Shown here: positions 27,874 through 35,029 of the stretch, piece after piece
Layout of the letters: each line of letters begins with the position of its first letter
How positions within the stretch are numbered: the first letter of the stretch is position 1
Source: Nocardioides thalensis
GTDB taxonomy: Bacteria; Actinomycetota; Actinomycetes; Propionibacteriales; Nocardioidaceae
Assembly (NCBI RefSeq): GCF_013410655.1
Contig: NZ_JACCFP010000001.1
Span: forward strand, 4,239,501 to 4,303,500
DNA: 64,000 nucleotides
Direction of reading: 5' to 3'
The notes under the pieces: generated by a model
Told to the model about the DNA's origin: nothing
What the model saw: only the letters and a program-made list of their open reading frames with translations
Database searches by the model: none
Made by a program: the position numbers and the translations under genes

Positions 27874-28599
27874 ATGCCTCTTGCCGTCTACAAGGACCTC
27901 TGCATCGACGCCGTCGACCCGCAACGCCTCGGCGCGTTCTGGGCCGCCGCGCTGCGTCTCGATCTCGAGCAGCTCGACGACGGTGACGTGAAGCTCGTCG
28001 GGCCCACGCCGCAGCACACCGTCTGGATCAACCGGGTTCCCGAGCCGTTGACCGTCAAGCAGCGGGTCCACCTCGACATCAACGCGCACGGGGTGCAGGA
28101 GGTCCTCGACCTCGGCGCGACGCCGCTCGACACCGACTCGTTCGACTGGAAGGTGCTGCGCGACCCCGAGGGCGGGGAGCTCTGCGTCTTCGAGCGCGAC
28201 CACGAGCCGACCCAGCGGCTGCTGGAGATCGTCGTCGACAGCGCGAACCCCCGCGCCCAGGCCGAGTGGTGGGGCGACGTGCTGCACGGTCAGGTCGGCC
28301 ACAACCAGGACGCCGGCTACTCCTGGGTCGAGGAGGTCGCGGGCGCCCCGTTCTCCTACCTCGTCTTCGTGCCCGTGCCCGAGCCGAAGACGGTGAAGAA
28401 CCGGATCCACATCGACGTCGAGTCCGGCGACATCCCCGACATCGTCGGTCGCGGCGCCACCCGGCTGCGCGAGCCCGACGACGAGATCCGCTGGACGGTG
28501 CTCGCCGACCCCGAGGGCAACGAGTTCTGCGCGTTCGAGCCGCGCCGGATCGGCGGCAACGACGACGTCGACCCGCGGTTCGAGGACGTCGCGAGGTGA
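27874..28599 (+). CDS. Two-domain VOC (glyoxalase-fold) protein
   Basis: A 241-residue protein made of two VOC modules (about 1-115 and 118-235), each starting with D(x)A.P..QA.WW/FW and ending in RDPEGGELCVFE or ADPEGNEFCAFE, the metal-ligand glutamate strand. The tandem repeat is visible as VKQRVHLDINAHG versus VKNRIHIDVESGD. Members are often dioxygenases, lyases or antibiotic-binding proteins; the substrate is not evident. The TGA stop (28597-28599) lies in the operator of the following TetR gene. Confidence 0.82.
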   Translation: MPLAVYKDLCIDAVDPQRLGAFWAAALRLDLEQLDDGDVKLVGPTPQHTVWINRVPEPLTVKQRVHLDINAHGVQEVLDLGATPLDTDSFDWKVLRDPEGGELCVFERDHEPTQRLLEIVVDSANPRAQAEWWGDVLHGQVGHNQDAGYSWVEEVAGAPFSYLVFVPVPEPKTVKNRIHIDVESGDIPDIVGRGATRLREPDDEIRWTVLADPEGNEFCAFEPRRIGGNDDVDPRFEDVAR

Positions 28600-28612
28600 A
28601 CGAGTACTAACC
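28595..28612 (+). promoter_or_regulatory. TetR-type operator matching the leucine-operon operator
   Basis: GGTGAACGAGTACTAACC, 7 bp before the GTG of the TetR gene, shares 14 of 18 bases with 26123-26140 (GGTTAACGATCGCTAACC). Shared blocks GGT-AACGA and CTAACC occupy the same positions. Suggests autoregulation and control of the leucine operon by the same protein. Confidence 0.5.
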
Positions 28613-28619
28613 TGAGCGG

Positions 28620-29201
28620 GTGTCCGCGCCCGCCAGCACCCCGTCGCGCCGCGAGCAGATCCTCGCGACCGCCGCGGACCTGTTCGCTGCGCGCGGGTTC
28701 CACGGGGTGTCGGTCGCCGAGCTCGGCGCCGCGTGCGGGATCTCCGGCCCGGCGCTCTACAAGCACTTCCCGTCCAAGCAGGCGATGCTCGCGGAGATGC
28801 TGACGTCGATCAGCGAGCGGCTGCTCGAGGTCGGCCGCGACCGGGTGGCGACGGCCGCGGACCCCGCCGACGCCGTACGGGCGCTCGTCGACTGGCACGT
28901 CGACTTCGCGCTCGCCCACCGGCCGCTGATCGTCGTGCAAGACCGCGACTGGGAGTCGCTCCCCGTGGACGCGCGCGACGACGTACGGCGGCTCCAGCGC
29001 GCCTATGTCGACGTCTGGGCCGACCAGCTGCGCGCCCTGCGTCGCGACCTCACCCCCGACGCCGCGCGCGCATCGGCGCACGCGGCCTTCGGGTTGCTGA
29101 ACTCCACCCCGCGAGCGGGCCACGCGCTGCGCGACGACGAGCTCCGCTCCTTGCTGGCCTCCATGGCGCTCGCCGCGCTGGGAGTTCCGACCGCAACATA
29201 A
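28620..29201 (+). CDS. TetR-family regulator, probable controller of the leucine operon
   Basis: A 193-residue repressor. Residues about 8-55 are the TetR DNA-binding domain: REQILATAADLFAARGFHGV, then ELGAACGISGPALYKHFPSK as the helix-turn-helix. The C-terminal ligand domain (LVDWHVDFALAHRPLIVVQD ...) is of the kind found in fatty-acid and branched-chain regulators. GTG start at 28620. Its own upstream region and that of the methylcrotonyl-CoA carboxylase operon carry the same palindrome, so acyl-CoA-responsive control of that operon is the best guess. Confidence 0.85.
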   Translation: MSAPASTPSRREQILATAADLFAARGFHGVSVAELGAACGISGPALYKHFPSKQAMLAEMLTSISERLLEVGRDRVATAADPADAVRALVDWHVDFALAHRPLIVVQDRDWESLPVDARDDVRRLQRAYVDVWADQLRALRRDLTPDAARASAHAAFGLLNSTPRAGHALRDDELRSLLASMALAALGVPTAT

Positions 29202-29317
29202 GCGGGACGTCTGGAACCCGAGGGTGTGCTCGGGCTCACACGGGTTACCGGGCATGCGGAGGGAGGGAGCCCACCGGCGACCTCGGGAGGGAATGCCGGT
29301 GACGGCTCGTACAAGTG

Positions 29318-30124
29318 ATGTCTCAAACCACAACGGTGAAGATCGCCGCCGGTGTCGCTGGCGGCTACCTGCTTGGCAGGACCAAGAAGCTCAGGCTCGC
29401 GATGTCACTGGCGGGCCTGCTCGCCGGGAAGAAGCTCGCGGCCGATCCCAAGGCGATCGCGGAGAGCATCGTCAAGTCCAGTCCGGAGCTGAAGAACCTG
29501 CGGAGCCAGCTGACGGAGGGCCTCGGCGGCGCCGCCAAGGAGCTCGCGCTGGCCACGGCCGCATCGCGGATGGAGTCGATGACGCGGGCGCTGCAGGCCC
29601 CGGCGGACGAGTCCGACGAGGACGGCGAGGACGGCGAGGACGCCGAGGACGCCGAGTACGACGAGGAGTACGACGACGAGCCGGAGGACGAGCTCGACGA
29701 CGAGCCGGACGACGAGGCCGAGGACGACGAGGAACCCGACGACGACGAGCCCGACGAGGAACCCGACGAGGAACCCGACGAGGAACCTGAGGACGAGGCG
29801 GACGACGAGGAACCCGGGGACGAGGCCGACGACGAGCCCGAGGAGGAGCCCGCTCCGAAGAAGACCGCCCGCCGGTCGAGGCGGAGCACCCGCGAGACCT
29901 CCTCGCGGAGCACCGGCAACAAGGCAGCCAAGAAGGCGCCGGCGAAGAAGACAGCCGCGAAGAAGACAGCCGCGAAGAAGGCACCGGCCAAGAAGACCGC
30001 CGCCAAGAAGGCACCAGCCAAGAAGACCGCCACGAAGAAGACAGCCGCCAAGAAGGCACCGGCCAAGAAGTCGTCCTCACGCGGTCGCACGACGAAGAAG
30101 TCGTCGTCCGGATCGCGGAGGTGA
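29318..30124 (+). CDS. Gas-vesicle cluster accessory protein with acidic and histone-H1-like tails (GvpY position)
   Basis: A 268-residue protein in three parts. Residues 1-100: MSQTTTVKIAAGVAGGYLLG and a helical region (LAMSLAGLLAGKKLAADPKA) of the type seen in actinobacterial gas-vesicle clusters. Residues about 100-185: almost only Asp, Glu, Pro and Ala. Residues about 186-268: Lys/Ala/Pro repeats such as KKAPAKKTAAKK, as in histone H1-like proteins. It is the first gene of the cluster and ends 4 bp before the next. I see no strong ribosome-binding site; a GTG lies one codon upstream. Gene position matches gvpY of Streptomyces; the function of that protein is not established. Confidence 0.7.
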   Translation: MSQTTTVKIAAGVAGGYLLGRTKKLRLAMSLAGLLAGKKLAADPKAIAESIVKSSPELKNLRSQLTEGLGGAAKELALATAASRMESMTRALQAPADESDEDGEDGEDAEDAEYDEEYDDEPEDELDDEPDDEAEDDEEPDDDEPDEEPDEEPDEEPEDEADDEEPGDEADDEPEEEPAPKKTARRSRRSTRETSSRSTGNKAAKKAPAKKTAAKKTAAKKAPAKKTAAKKAPAKKTATKKTAAKKAPAKKSSSRGRTTKKSSSGSRR

Positions 30125-30128
30125 CGAC

Positions 30129-31091
30129 ATGGCCACCTCCAACGCACAGGACCGGCTGCGCGACGCCTCCCAGGCGCTCGTGGGCGCCCTGAAGGACAAG
30201 GCGGTCGACAAGGCGGAGCACGGGATCACCGGGCTCACCGACCGCATGCAGGACAAGGCCGGCAACGGGGGGCTCGACCTGCCGAAGCCGAACCTCTCCG
30301 ACGTCGGCAAGCTGCTCAAGCCCGGGCTAGGGAAGCTCCTTCCCGGCAAGGGCGGCTCGAACGGCGGATCGGGCGGCTCGGGATCGAAGAAGCCCACGAC
30401 GATCATCGAGGAGATCGACGTCGGCCTTCCCGTCTCCTTCGTCTACGACCAGTGGACGACCTTCGGCGCGTTCCCCTCCTTCATGAAGAAGGTCGAGAAC
30501 GTCGACGCCGTCGAGGACCAGCGGCTGAGGTGGAAGGCGCAGATCTGGTGGTCGCACCGGGAGTGGGAGGCCACCATCCTCGAGCAGCTGCCCGACGAGC
30601 GCATCGTCTGGCGGTCCGAGGGGGCCAAGGGACACGTCGACGGAGCGGTCACCTTCCACGAGCTCACGCCCGACCTGACCCGCGTGATCGTCGTCCTGGA
30701 GTACTACCCGCAGGGCTTCTTCGAGCACACCGCCAACATCTGGCGGGCACAGGGACGCCGCGTACGGGTCGAGCTCCAGCAGTTCCGGCGCCACATCATG
30801 TCGCACGCCGTGCTCGATCCGGACCAGGTCGAGGGCTGGCGCGGGGTGATCGAGGACGGCGAGGTCGTCGAGGAGCCCGAGGAGTCCGAGGAGCCCGAGG
30901 ACGAGTACGACGACGGTGAGGACGACGAGCCGGACGACGAGGACGCGCCCGAGGACGAGTACGACGACGAGCAGGACGAGTACGAGGAGGACGACGCCGA
31001 GGACGAGGACGACGCCGAGGACGAGGACGACGCCGAGGTCGAGGACGAGGACGACGACCTCGAGGACGACGAGGAGGAGGACCGAGCATGA
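30129..31091 (+). CDS. SRPBCC-domain gas-vesicle accessory protein with long acidic tail (GvpZ position)
   Basis: A 320-residue protein. Residues 1-90 are a charged helical leader with a Gly/Ser linker; about 95-225 form an SRPBCC (START-like, polyketide-cyclase) domain (EIDVGLPVSFVYDQWTTFGA, SHREWEATILEQLPDERIVW, VTFHELTPDLTRVIVVLEYY). The last 80 residues are nearly all Asp/Glu with a few Tyr. SRPBCC domains bind hydrophobic ligands. A protein of this kind is common in actinobacterial gas-vesicle clusters. Its TGA overlaps the ATG of gvpA (ATGA), so it is translated with the structural gene. Confidence 0.75.
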   Translation: MATSNAQDRLRDASQALVGALKDKAVDKAEHGITGLTDRMQDKAGNGGLDLPKPNLSDVGKLLKPGLGKLLPGKGGSNGGSGGSGSKKPTTIIEEIDVGLPVSFVYDQWTTFGAFPSFMKKVENVDAVEDQRLRWKAQIWWSHREWEATILEQLPDERIVWRSEGAKGHVDGAVTFHELTPDLTRVIVVLEYYPQGFFEHTANIWRAQGRRVRVELQQFRRHIMSHAVLDPDQVEGWRGVIEDGEVVEEPEESEEPEDEYDDGEDDEPDDEDAPEDEYDDEQDEYEEDDAEDEDDAEDEDDAEVEDEDDDLEDDEEEDRA

Positions 31092-31534
31092 CCGTCCAGA
31101 CCACCAGCGGCCGTCGCTCCGGCGGCTATCTCGAACGCCCCGCGCCGAGCGGGCTCGCGGACGTCGTCGAGATCATCCTCGACAAGGGGATCGTCATCGA
31201 CGCCTACGTCCGGGTCTCGCTCGTCGGCATCGAGCTGCTCACGGTCGACGCGCGCATCGTGATCGCGAGCGTGGACACCTACCTCCGCTTCGCCGAGGCC
31301 ACGCAGCGTTTGAACCTCGGCACCGCAGAGGGCAAGGACCTCGGCGACGCACTGGACGACCTGCGCCAGGGCGGCGCCAAGAAGAAGACCAAGGGCGCCC
31401 TCGAGGGGGTGAAGGACGCCCTCACCCCGGGAAGCAGCAAGGGTGAGGACGACGAGGACGAGGAGGAGAAGGAGAAGTCGAGCAGCAACAGGTCCCGTAG
31501 TCGCGCGCCGTCGCGGTCGAGGAGCTCCCGATGA
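31088..31534 (+). CDS. gvpA: Gas vesicle structural protein GvpA
   Basis: A 148-residue GvpA-family protein. The core (about residues 20-75) reads SGLADVVEIILDKGIVIDAY, VRVSLVGIELLTVDARIVIA and SVDTYLRFAEATQRLNL, which is the shell-forming fold of gas vesicles. Beyond the core is an actinobacterial-type extension: a basic KKKTKG helix, an acidic block (EDDEDEEEKEK) and a Ser/Arg-rich end (SRSRAPSRSRSSR). Of the three GvpA-family genes here, this one is closest to the main structural protein (SVDTYLRFAEA). Overlaps both neighbours by four bases (ATGA). Confidence 0.92.
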   Translation: MTVQTTSGRRSGGYLERPAPSGLADVVEIILDKGIVIDAYVRVSLVGIELLTVDARIVIASVDTYLRFAEATQRLNLGTAEGKDLGDALDDLRQGGAKKKTKGALEGVKDALTPGSSKGEDDEDEEEKEKSSSNRSRSRAPSRSRSSR

Positions 31535-32286
31535 CGGTGACAGCGGAGGTGGAGTCGGGCCTGCTGGTCTACGGCGTCGTCCCTGCCGGGACGGCGCTCC
31601 CCGATCTGTCCGGCGTGGGTGACGCCCCACTGTCCTTGCTCCCCCACGCCGGGCTCGCCGCCGTCGTGGGGCCGGTCCCGATCGACCGGCCCCGGGTCGG
31701 CCCGGCGGAGCTGCGCGCCTACCACGCTGTGGTCGACGCGCTGGCCTCCGCCGGGCCGGTGGCGCCGGTGCGCTTCGGCGCGGTGCTGCGCGACGAGGCC
31801 GACGTCGTCGACGCGCTGCTGGCGCCGCACGCCGCGACGCTGACCGAGCTGCTGGCGACGCTCGAGGGGCGGCGCCAGCTCAAGCTGCGGGCCCGGTTCG
31901 TCGAGGACGTCGTGCTGGCCGAGGTCGTCGCCGCGGACCCGGTGATCCGCGACCTGCGGGAGCGCACGCTCGCGGCGCCGGAGGCGGTGTCGTGGGCCGA
32001 CCGGGTGCGCCTCGGCGAGCTCGTCGCTCACGCGGTGGAGCAACGGCGCGACGCCGAGGCCGGGGCGCTCTGGGACCTGGTCGCACCCCACGCCGTGGAG
32101 CTCCGGGAGAGTCCCGGGTCCGGCACCGACCACGTCGTCGACCTCGCCCTGCTCGTCGACGACGACCGGATCCCCGGTCTCGAGCGGACCCTGGAGGCGT
32201 ACGCCGAGGCGGCGTACGACCGGGTGCGCCTCAGCCTCAGCGGCCCGCTGCCGCCGTACGACTTCGTCGAGGCGTCATGGGCCTGA
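31531..32286 (+). CDS. gvpF: Gas vesicle protein GvpF
   Basis: A 251-residue GvpF/GvpL-family protein. LLVYGVVPAGTALP opens the N-terminal domain, VAPVRFGAVLRDEADVVDAL is the diagnostic block (about residues 77-96), and LSGPLPPYDFVE ends the protein, as in other family members. GvpF is an accessory protein needed early in assembly and is thought to chaperone GvpA. A second family member, gvpL, lies at 33099-33872. Starts by ATGA overlap with gvpA, and its 3' end overlaps gvpG by ten bases. Confidence 0.92.
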   Translation: MTVTAEVESGLLVYGVVPAGTALPDLSGVGDAPLSLLPHAGLAAVVGPVPIDRPRVGPAELRAYHAVVDALASAGPVAPVRFGAVLRDEADVVDALLAPHAATLTELLATLEGRRQLKLRARFVEDVVLAEVVAADPVIRDLRERTLAAPEAVSWADRVRLGELVAHAVEQRRDAEAGALWDLVAPHAVELRESPGSGTDHVVDLALLVDDDRIPGLERTLEAYAEAAYDRVRLSLSGPLPPYDFVEASWA

Positions 32287-32519
32287 TCACCGGGATCCTC
32301 GGGCTGCCGACCGCTCCGCTGCGCGGGACGGTGCGGATCGCCGAGGTCGTGCTCCAGCAGGCGGAGGAGGCCTACTACGACCCCGCGGTCGTCCGCCGCC
32401 AGCTCGAGGACGTGGCGCACGCGCGGGAGGCGGGGGCGCTGTCCGACGCGGAGGCCGACTGGTGGGAGGAGGAGCTGATCGCCCGGCTGATGGAGGGAGC
32501 ACAGCGTGAACGGGACTGA
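32277..32519 (+). CDS. gvpG: Gas vesicle protein GvpG
   Basis: An 80-residue helical protein: MGLITGILGLPTAPLRGTVR, IAEVVLQQAEEAYYDPAVVR, then EAGALSDAEADWWEEELIAR. This matches GvpG, a small coiled accessory protein required for gas-vesicle formation and known in other systems to bind GvpF-type proteins. The ATG at 32277 lies inside the end of gvpF, and its end overlaps gvpO by 14 bases. Confidence 0.9.
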   Translation: MGLITGILGLPTAPLRGTVRIAEVVLQQAEEAYYDPAVVRRQLEDVAHAREAGALSDAEADWWEEELIARLMEGAQRERD

Positions 32520-32763
32520 GGCCGCCAAGGCGGCCGTCCGCCACCTGGCGGACCTGACCGGCCGCGAGACCGAGGCCGTCGTGGGGCTCGACAAGGGCGA
32601 CGACGGCTGGCGGGTCGTGCTCGAGACCGTCGAGCTGCGGCGGGTCCCGTCCACGACCGACGTCCTCGCCACCTACGAGGTGGCGCTGGACACCGACGGG
32701 GAGCTCAGCGGGTGCCGGCGCGTGCAGCGCTACTCGCGCGGAGCGACCCGGGAGGAGGAGTGA
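32506..32763 (+). CDS. gvpO: Gas vesicle protein GvpO
   Basis: An 85-residue protein with the GvpO pattern: VRHLADLTGRETEAVVGLDK, DGWRVVLETVELRRVPSTTD and VLATYEVALDTDGELSGCRR, ending QRYSRG. GvpO is a conserved accessory protein, required in haloarchaea for normal gvp expression or assembly; its role in actinobacteria is not defined. GTG start at 32506 inside gvpG; one base separates its stop from gvpJ. In Streptomyces gvpO usually comes first in the cluster, whereas here it follows gvpG. Confidence 0.88.
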   Translation: MNGTEAAKAAVRHLADLTGRETEAVVGLDKGDDGWRVVLETVELRRVPSTTDVLATYEVALDTDGELSGCRRVQRYSRGATREEE

Positions 32764-32764
32764 C

Positions 32765-33106
32765 ATGACCGACCGCCCCACCGAGACCATCGAGCGGCCC
32801 GGGCCGTCCTCGGTGGTCGGGCCGTACGGCGGCCGCGAGCCGCGTCCCGCGTCGCTCGCCGACGTGCTGGACCGGGTGCTCGACAAGGGCATCGTGATCG
32901 CCGGCGACATCCGCGTGAACCTGCTCGACATCGAGCTGCTCACGATCAAGATCCGGCTGCTCGTCGCGTCGGTCGACAAGGCCGAGCAGATGGGCATCGA
33001 CTGGTGGAAGCACGACCCGATGCTCAGCGGCCGCGAGGGACGGCTCGCCGACGAGAACCGCGAGCTGCGCGAGCGGGTGCGCGAGCTGGAGGAGCGCCAT
33101 GGGTGA
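32765..33106 (+). CDS. gvpJ: Gas vesicle protein GvpJ (GvpA-family minor protein)
   Basis: A 113-residue GvpA-family paralogue. Core: ASLADVLDRVLDKGIVIAGD, IRVNLLDIELLTIKIRLLVA, SVDKAEQMGIDWW, followed by a charged coiled-coil end (DENRELRERVRELEERHG). The WWKHDPMLS segment and coil are features of actinobacterial GvpJ rather than of the main shell protein. GvpJ is thought to act at the conical tips or in nucleation. Its end overlaps gvpL by eight bases. Confidence 0.85.
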   Translation: MTDRPTETIERPGPSSVVGPYGGREPRPASLADVLDRVLDKGIVIAGDIRVNLLDIELLTIKIRLLVASVDKAEQMGIDWWKHDPMLSGREGRLADENRELRERVRELEERHG

Positions 33107-33872
33107 GCCGGCGCGCTACCTCTACGCGGTCTCCCGCGGCCTCCCGGTCTCCGCGCTCGACGGCGTGACCGGCATCGGCGGCGCCCGGCTCGAGGTCGTC
33201 GGCGTGCTCGACCTCGAGGCCACCGTGAGCACCGTCGACCTCGACGAGTTCGGCGAGGAGGGCCTGCACGCCCACCTCGAGCAGCTCGACTGGGTCGAGC
33301 GGACGGCACGCGCCCACGACCGGGTGGTGCACGCCTGCGCGGCCGCCGCGCCGACCGCGCCGATGCGGCTGGCCACGGTCTGCCTGGACGACGAGAGCGT
33401 CCGGCTCCGGCTGGAGGAGTGGTACGACGACCTGGCGCACGCGCTCGACCGGATCGCCGGTCGGCAGGAGTGGAGCGTCAAGGTCTATGCCCACGCGCGG
33501 GCTGGCGGGGAGGGCCGGTCCGCGCGTGCTCCGGAGCCCGCGGCTGCCGGCGGGGCGGCGTACCTCCGCCGCAAGAAGGCCGCCGCCGAGGAGCGCCTGA
33601 CCTCCGAGCGGGCCTCCGCCGAGGCGGCCGCGTCCGTCGACCGCGCTCTGGGGGCGCTGGCGGTGGCCACGCGCCACCTGCGGGCGCAGGACCCGCGTCT
33701 CTCGGGGCACGCGGGGACGATGCTGCTCAACGGCGCCTACCTCGTCGACTCGGTCGCCGCGGACGAGTTCACCGCCGCGGTCGCGAAGCTCGTGGCCGCT
33801 CACCCCGACGTGTCGATCGCGTGCGACGGACCGTGGCCGCCGTACTCCTTCGCGACCCTGGAGCAACCGTGA
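33099..33872 (+). CDS. gvpL: Gas vesicle protein GvpL
   Basis: A 257-residue GvpF/GvpL-family protein. RYLYAVSRGLPVSALDGVTG at the N terminus, TAPMRLATVCLDDESVRLRL as the diagnostic block, a helical insert (AYLRRKKAAAEERLTSERAS), and the ending DGPWPPYSFATLEQP matching the family C-terminal PPYxF. It is the second of two such proteins in the cluster. Its ATG overlaps gvpJ and its TGA overlaps the GTG of gvpS. Confidence 0.9.
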   Translation: MGEPARYLYAVSRGLPVSALDGVTGIGGARLEVVGVLDLEATVSTVDLDEFGEEGLHAHLEQLDWVERTARAHDRVVHACAAAAPTAPMRLATVCLDDESVRLRLEEWYDDLAHALDRIAGRQEWSVKVYAHARAGGEGRSARAPEPAAAGGAAYLRRKKAAAEERLTSERASAEAAASVDRALGALAVATRHLRAQDPRLSGHAGTMLLNGAYLVDSVAADEFTAAVAKLVAAHPDVSIACDGPWPPYSFATLEQP

Positions 33873-34054
33873 CCGTCGTCGCCGAGGAGCAGGCGTACGG
33901 CGACATCGCGCTCGTCGACCTGCTCGACCGGTTGCTCGGCAGCGGCGTGGTGATCGTCGGCGACGTGGTCATCAGCCTGTCGGGCATCGACCTCGTGCAG
34001 GTGCGGCTGCACGCGGTGATCACCTCGGTGCGGAAGGAGATGGCGAACGGATGA
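33869..34054 (+). CDS. gvpS: Gas vesicle protein GvpS (short GvpA-family protein)
   Basis: A 61-residue protein that is little more than the GvpA core: IALVDLLDRLLGSGVVIVGD, VVISLSGIDLVQVRLHAVIT, SVRKEMANG. Position between gvpL and gvpK and its minimal length match GvpS of Streptomyces clusters; GvpM/GvpJ-like function at vesicle tips is possible. The GTG start overlaps the gvpL stop (GTGA) and its stop overlaps the gvpK ATG (ATGA). Confidence 0.85.
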   Translation: MTVVAEEQAYGDIALVDLLDRLLGSGVVIVGDVVISLSGIDLVQVRLHAVITSVRKEMANG

Positions 34055-34365
34055 GCCACCGGACATCGCCCGCCGGGCAGACCCGGCTGCTGACCGAGCG
34101 CCTCGAGACCGACCCGGAGTCGGTCGAGCGCGACCTCTTCAAGCTGGTGCTGACGATCGTCGAGCTCGTGCGACAGCTGATGGAGAAGCAGGCGCTGCGC
34201 CGCGTCGACGAGGGCGACCTGACCGAGGAGCAGGTGGAGGCTCTCGGGCTCGGGCTGATGCACCTCGAGGAGGCGATGGAGAAGCTGAAGTCCCGCTACG
34301 ACCTGACCACCGCCGACCTCAACATCGACCTGGGGCCGTTGGGGACGCTGCTCAGCACCGACTGA
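34051..34365 (+). CDS. gvpK: Gas vesicle protein GvpK
   Basis: A 104-residue helical protein: VERDLFKLVLTIVELVRQLM, EKQALRRVDEGDLTEEQVEA and LGLGLMHLEEAMEKLKSRYD, then DLNIDLGPLGTLLS. These are the hallmarks of GvpK, an accessory protein that follows gvpS or gvpL in most clusters. It is the last gene of the gas-vesicle unit. The repeat at 34394-34434 follows and probably ends the transcript. No gvpN or gvpC gene lies on either side. Confidence 0.92.
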   Translation: MSHRTSPAGQTRLLTERLETDPESVERDLFKLVLTIVELVRQLMEKQALRRVDEGDLTEEQVEALGLGLMHLEEAMEKLKSRYDLTTADLNIDLGPLGTLLSTD

Positions 34366-34393
34366 GCGCGGCGTTGTTGCTGCCGGACGACAA

Positions 34394-34434
34394 CGCGGTT
34401 GATCCCGGTCACAAGGTGACACCGATCAACCGCA
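34394..34434. repeat. 41-bp palindromic repeat, copy 3, after gvpK
   Basis: CGCGGTTGATCCCGGTCAC with its inverse after a short centre; 34 of 41 bases match the copies at 3350 and 4416. It starts 28 bp downstream of the gvpK stop and precedes the acetyltransferase gene on the same strand, consistent with a transcription terminator for the gas-vesicle operon. Confidence 0.85.
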
Positions 34435-34494
34435 CTGTGTCTCCACAGGAGTTGCCGCCATCACGAGCCCACGGTGGGTCCCTAGATTGGTCGG

Positions 34495-35022
34495 GTGGAG
34501 CTGAGCGTGGTGGAGAGCGACGGTGTCGACGAGAGGACGCGGGCGGAGCTCCGTGAGCTGTGGGACAGCGCGTTCGACGACTTCGGCGACGACGACGCCG
34601 ACCACGCCTACGGCGGCGTGCACGTGCTGGCGCGCGACGGCGGCCGGTTGCTGGCGCACGCCAGTGCAGTGCCGCGCCGCATCCGGTTCGGCGACGGACC
34701 GTGGCGCGAGATCGGGTACGTCGAGGCCGTCGCCGTCGTGCCGGAGCGGCAAGGTGAGGGCCTCGGCCGGCAGGTGATGCGGGCGCTCCAGGTCGAGATC
34801 GCCGCCCGGTGGCCGGTCGCGATGCTCTCGACCGGGAGCCACGGCTTCTACGAGGGGCTCGGGTGGGAGCGGTGGGATGGGCGGTCGTTCACCCAGACCC
34901 CGGAGGGCGCCGTCGCCGACGGCGAGGAGGACGGCCTGATGATCCTGCGGGTCGAACCCCGCGCCGTGCCGGACCTGGCTGTCGAAGCGACGTGCGAGGA
35001 CCGGCCTGGCGACGCCTGGTGA
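34495..35022 (+). CDS. AAC(2')-I-like aminoglycoside N-acetyltransferase
   Basis: A 175-residue GNAT acetyltransferase. The order of motifs follows the mycobacterial AAC(2')-I enzymes: YGGVHVLARDGGRLLAHASA, IGYVEAVAVVPERQGEGLGR (acetyl-CoA loop QGEGLG), MLSTGSHGFYEGLGWERWDG, and the C-terminal CEDRPGDAW. Chromosomal AAC(2')-I enzymes can acetylate 2'-amino aminoglycosides, though their natural role may be cell-wall related. GTG start at 34495. Convergent with the SWIM protein gene (7 bp). Confidence 0.82.
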   Translation: MELSVVESDGVDERTRAELRELWDSAFDDFGDDDADHAYGGVHVLARDGGRLLAHASAVPRRIRFGDGPWREIGYVEAVAVVPERQGEGLGRQVMRALQVEIAARWPVAMLSTGSHGFYEGLGWERWDGRSFTQTPEGAVADGEEDGLMILRVEPRAVPDLAVEATCEDRPGDAW

Positions 35023-35029
35023 GCCTGCG

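Noticed and set aside
29202..29317. A GGGTTAC motif and short hairpins upstream of the gas-vesicle operon as a stress-sigma promoter
   Set aside because: The match to a known -35/-10 pair is poor and the spacing cannot be justified; the region probably holds the promoter but no element can be named.
29630..30120. Possible artefactual low-complexity translation in the first gas-vesicle gene
   Set aside because: The frame is continuous with a conserved N terminus, the acidic and basic blocks use normal codons, and the gene is spaced 4 bp from the next member of the operon, so the tails are accepted as real.
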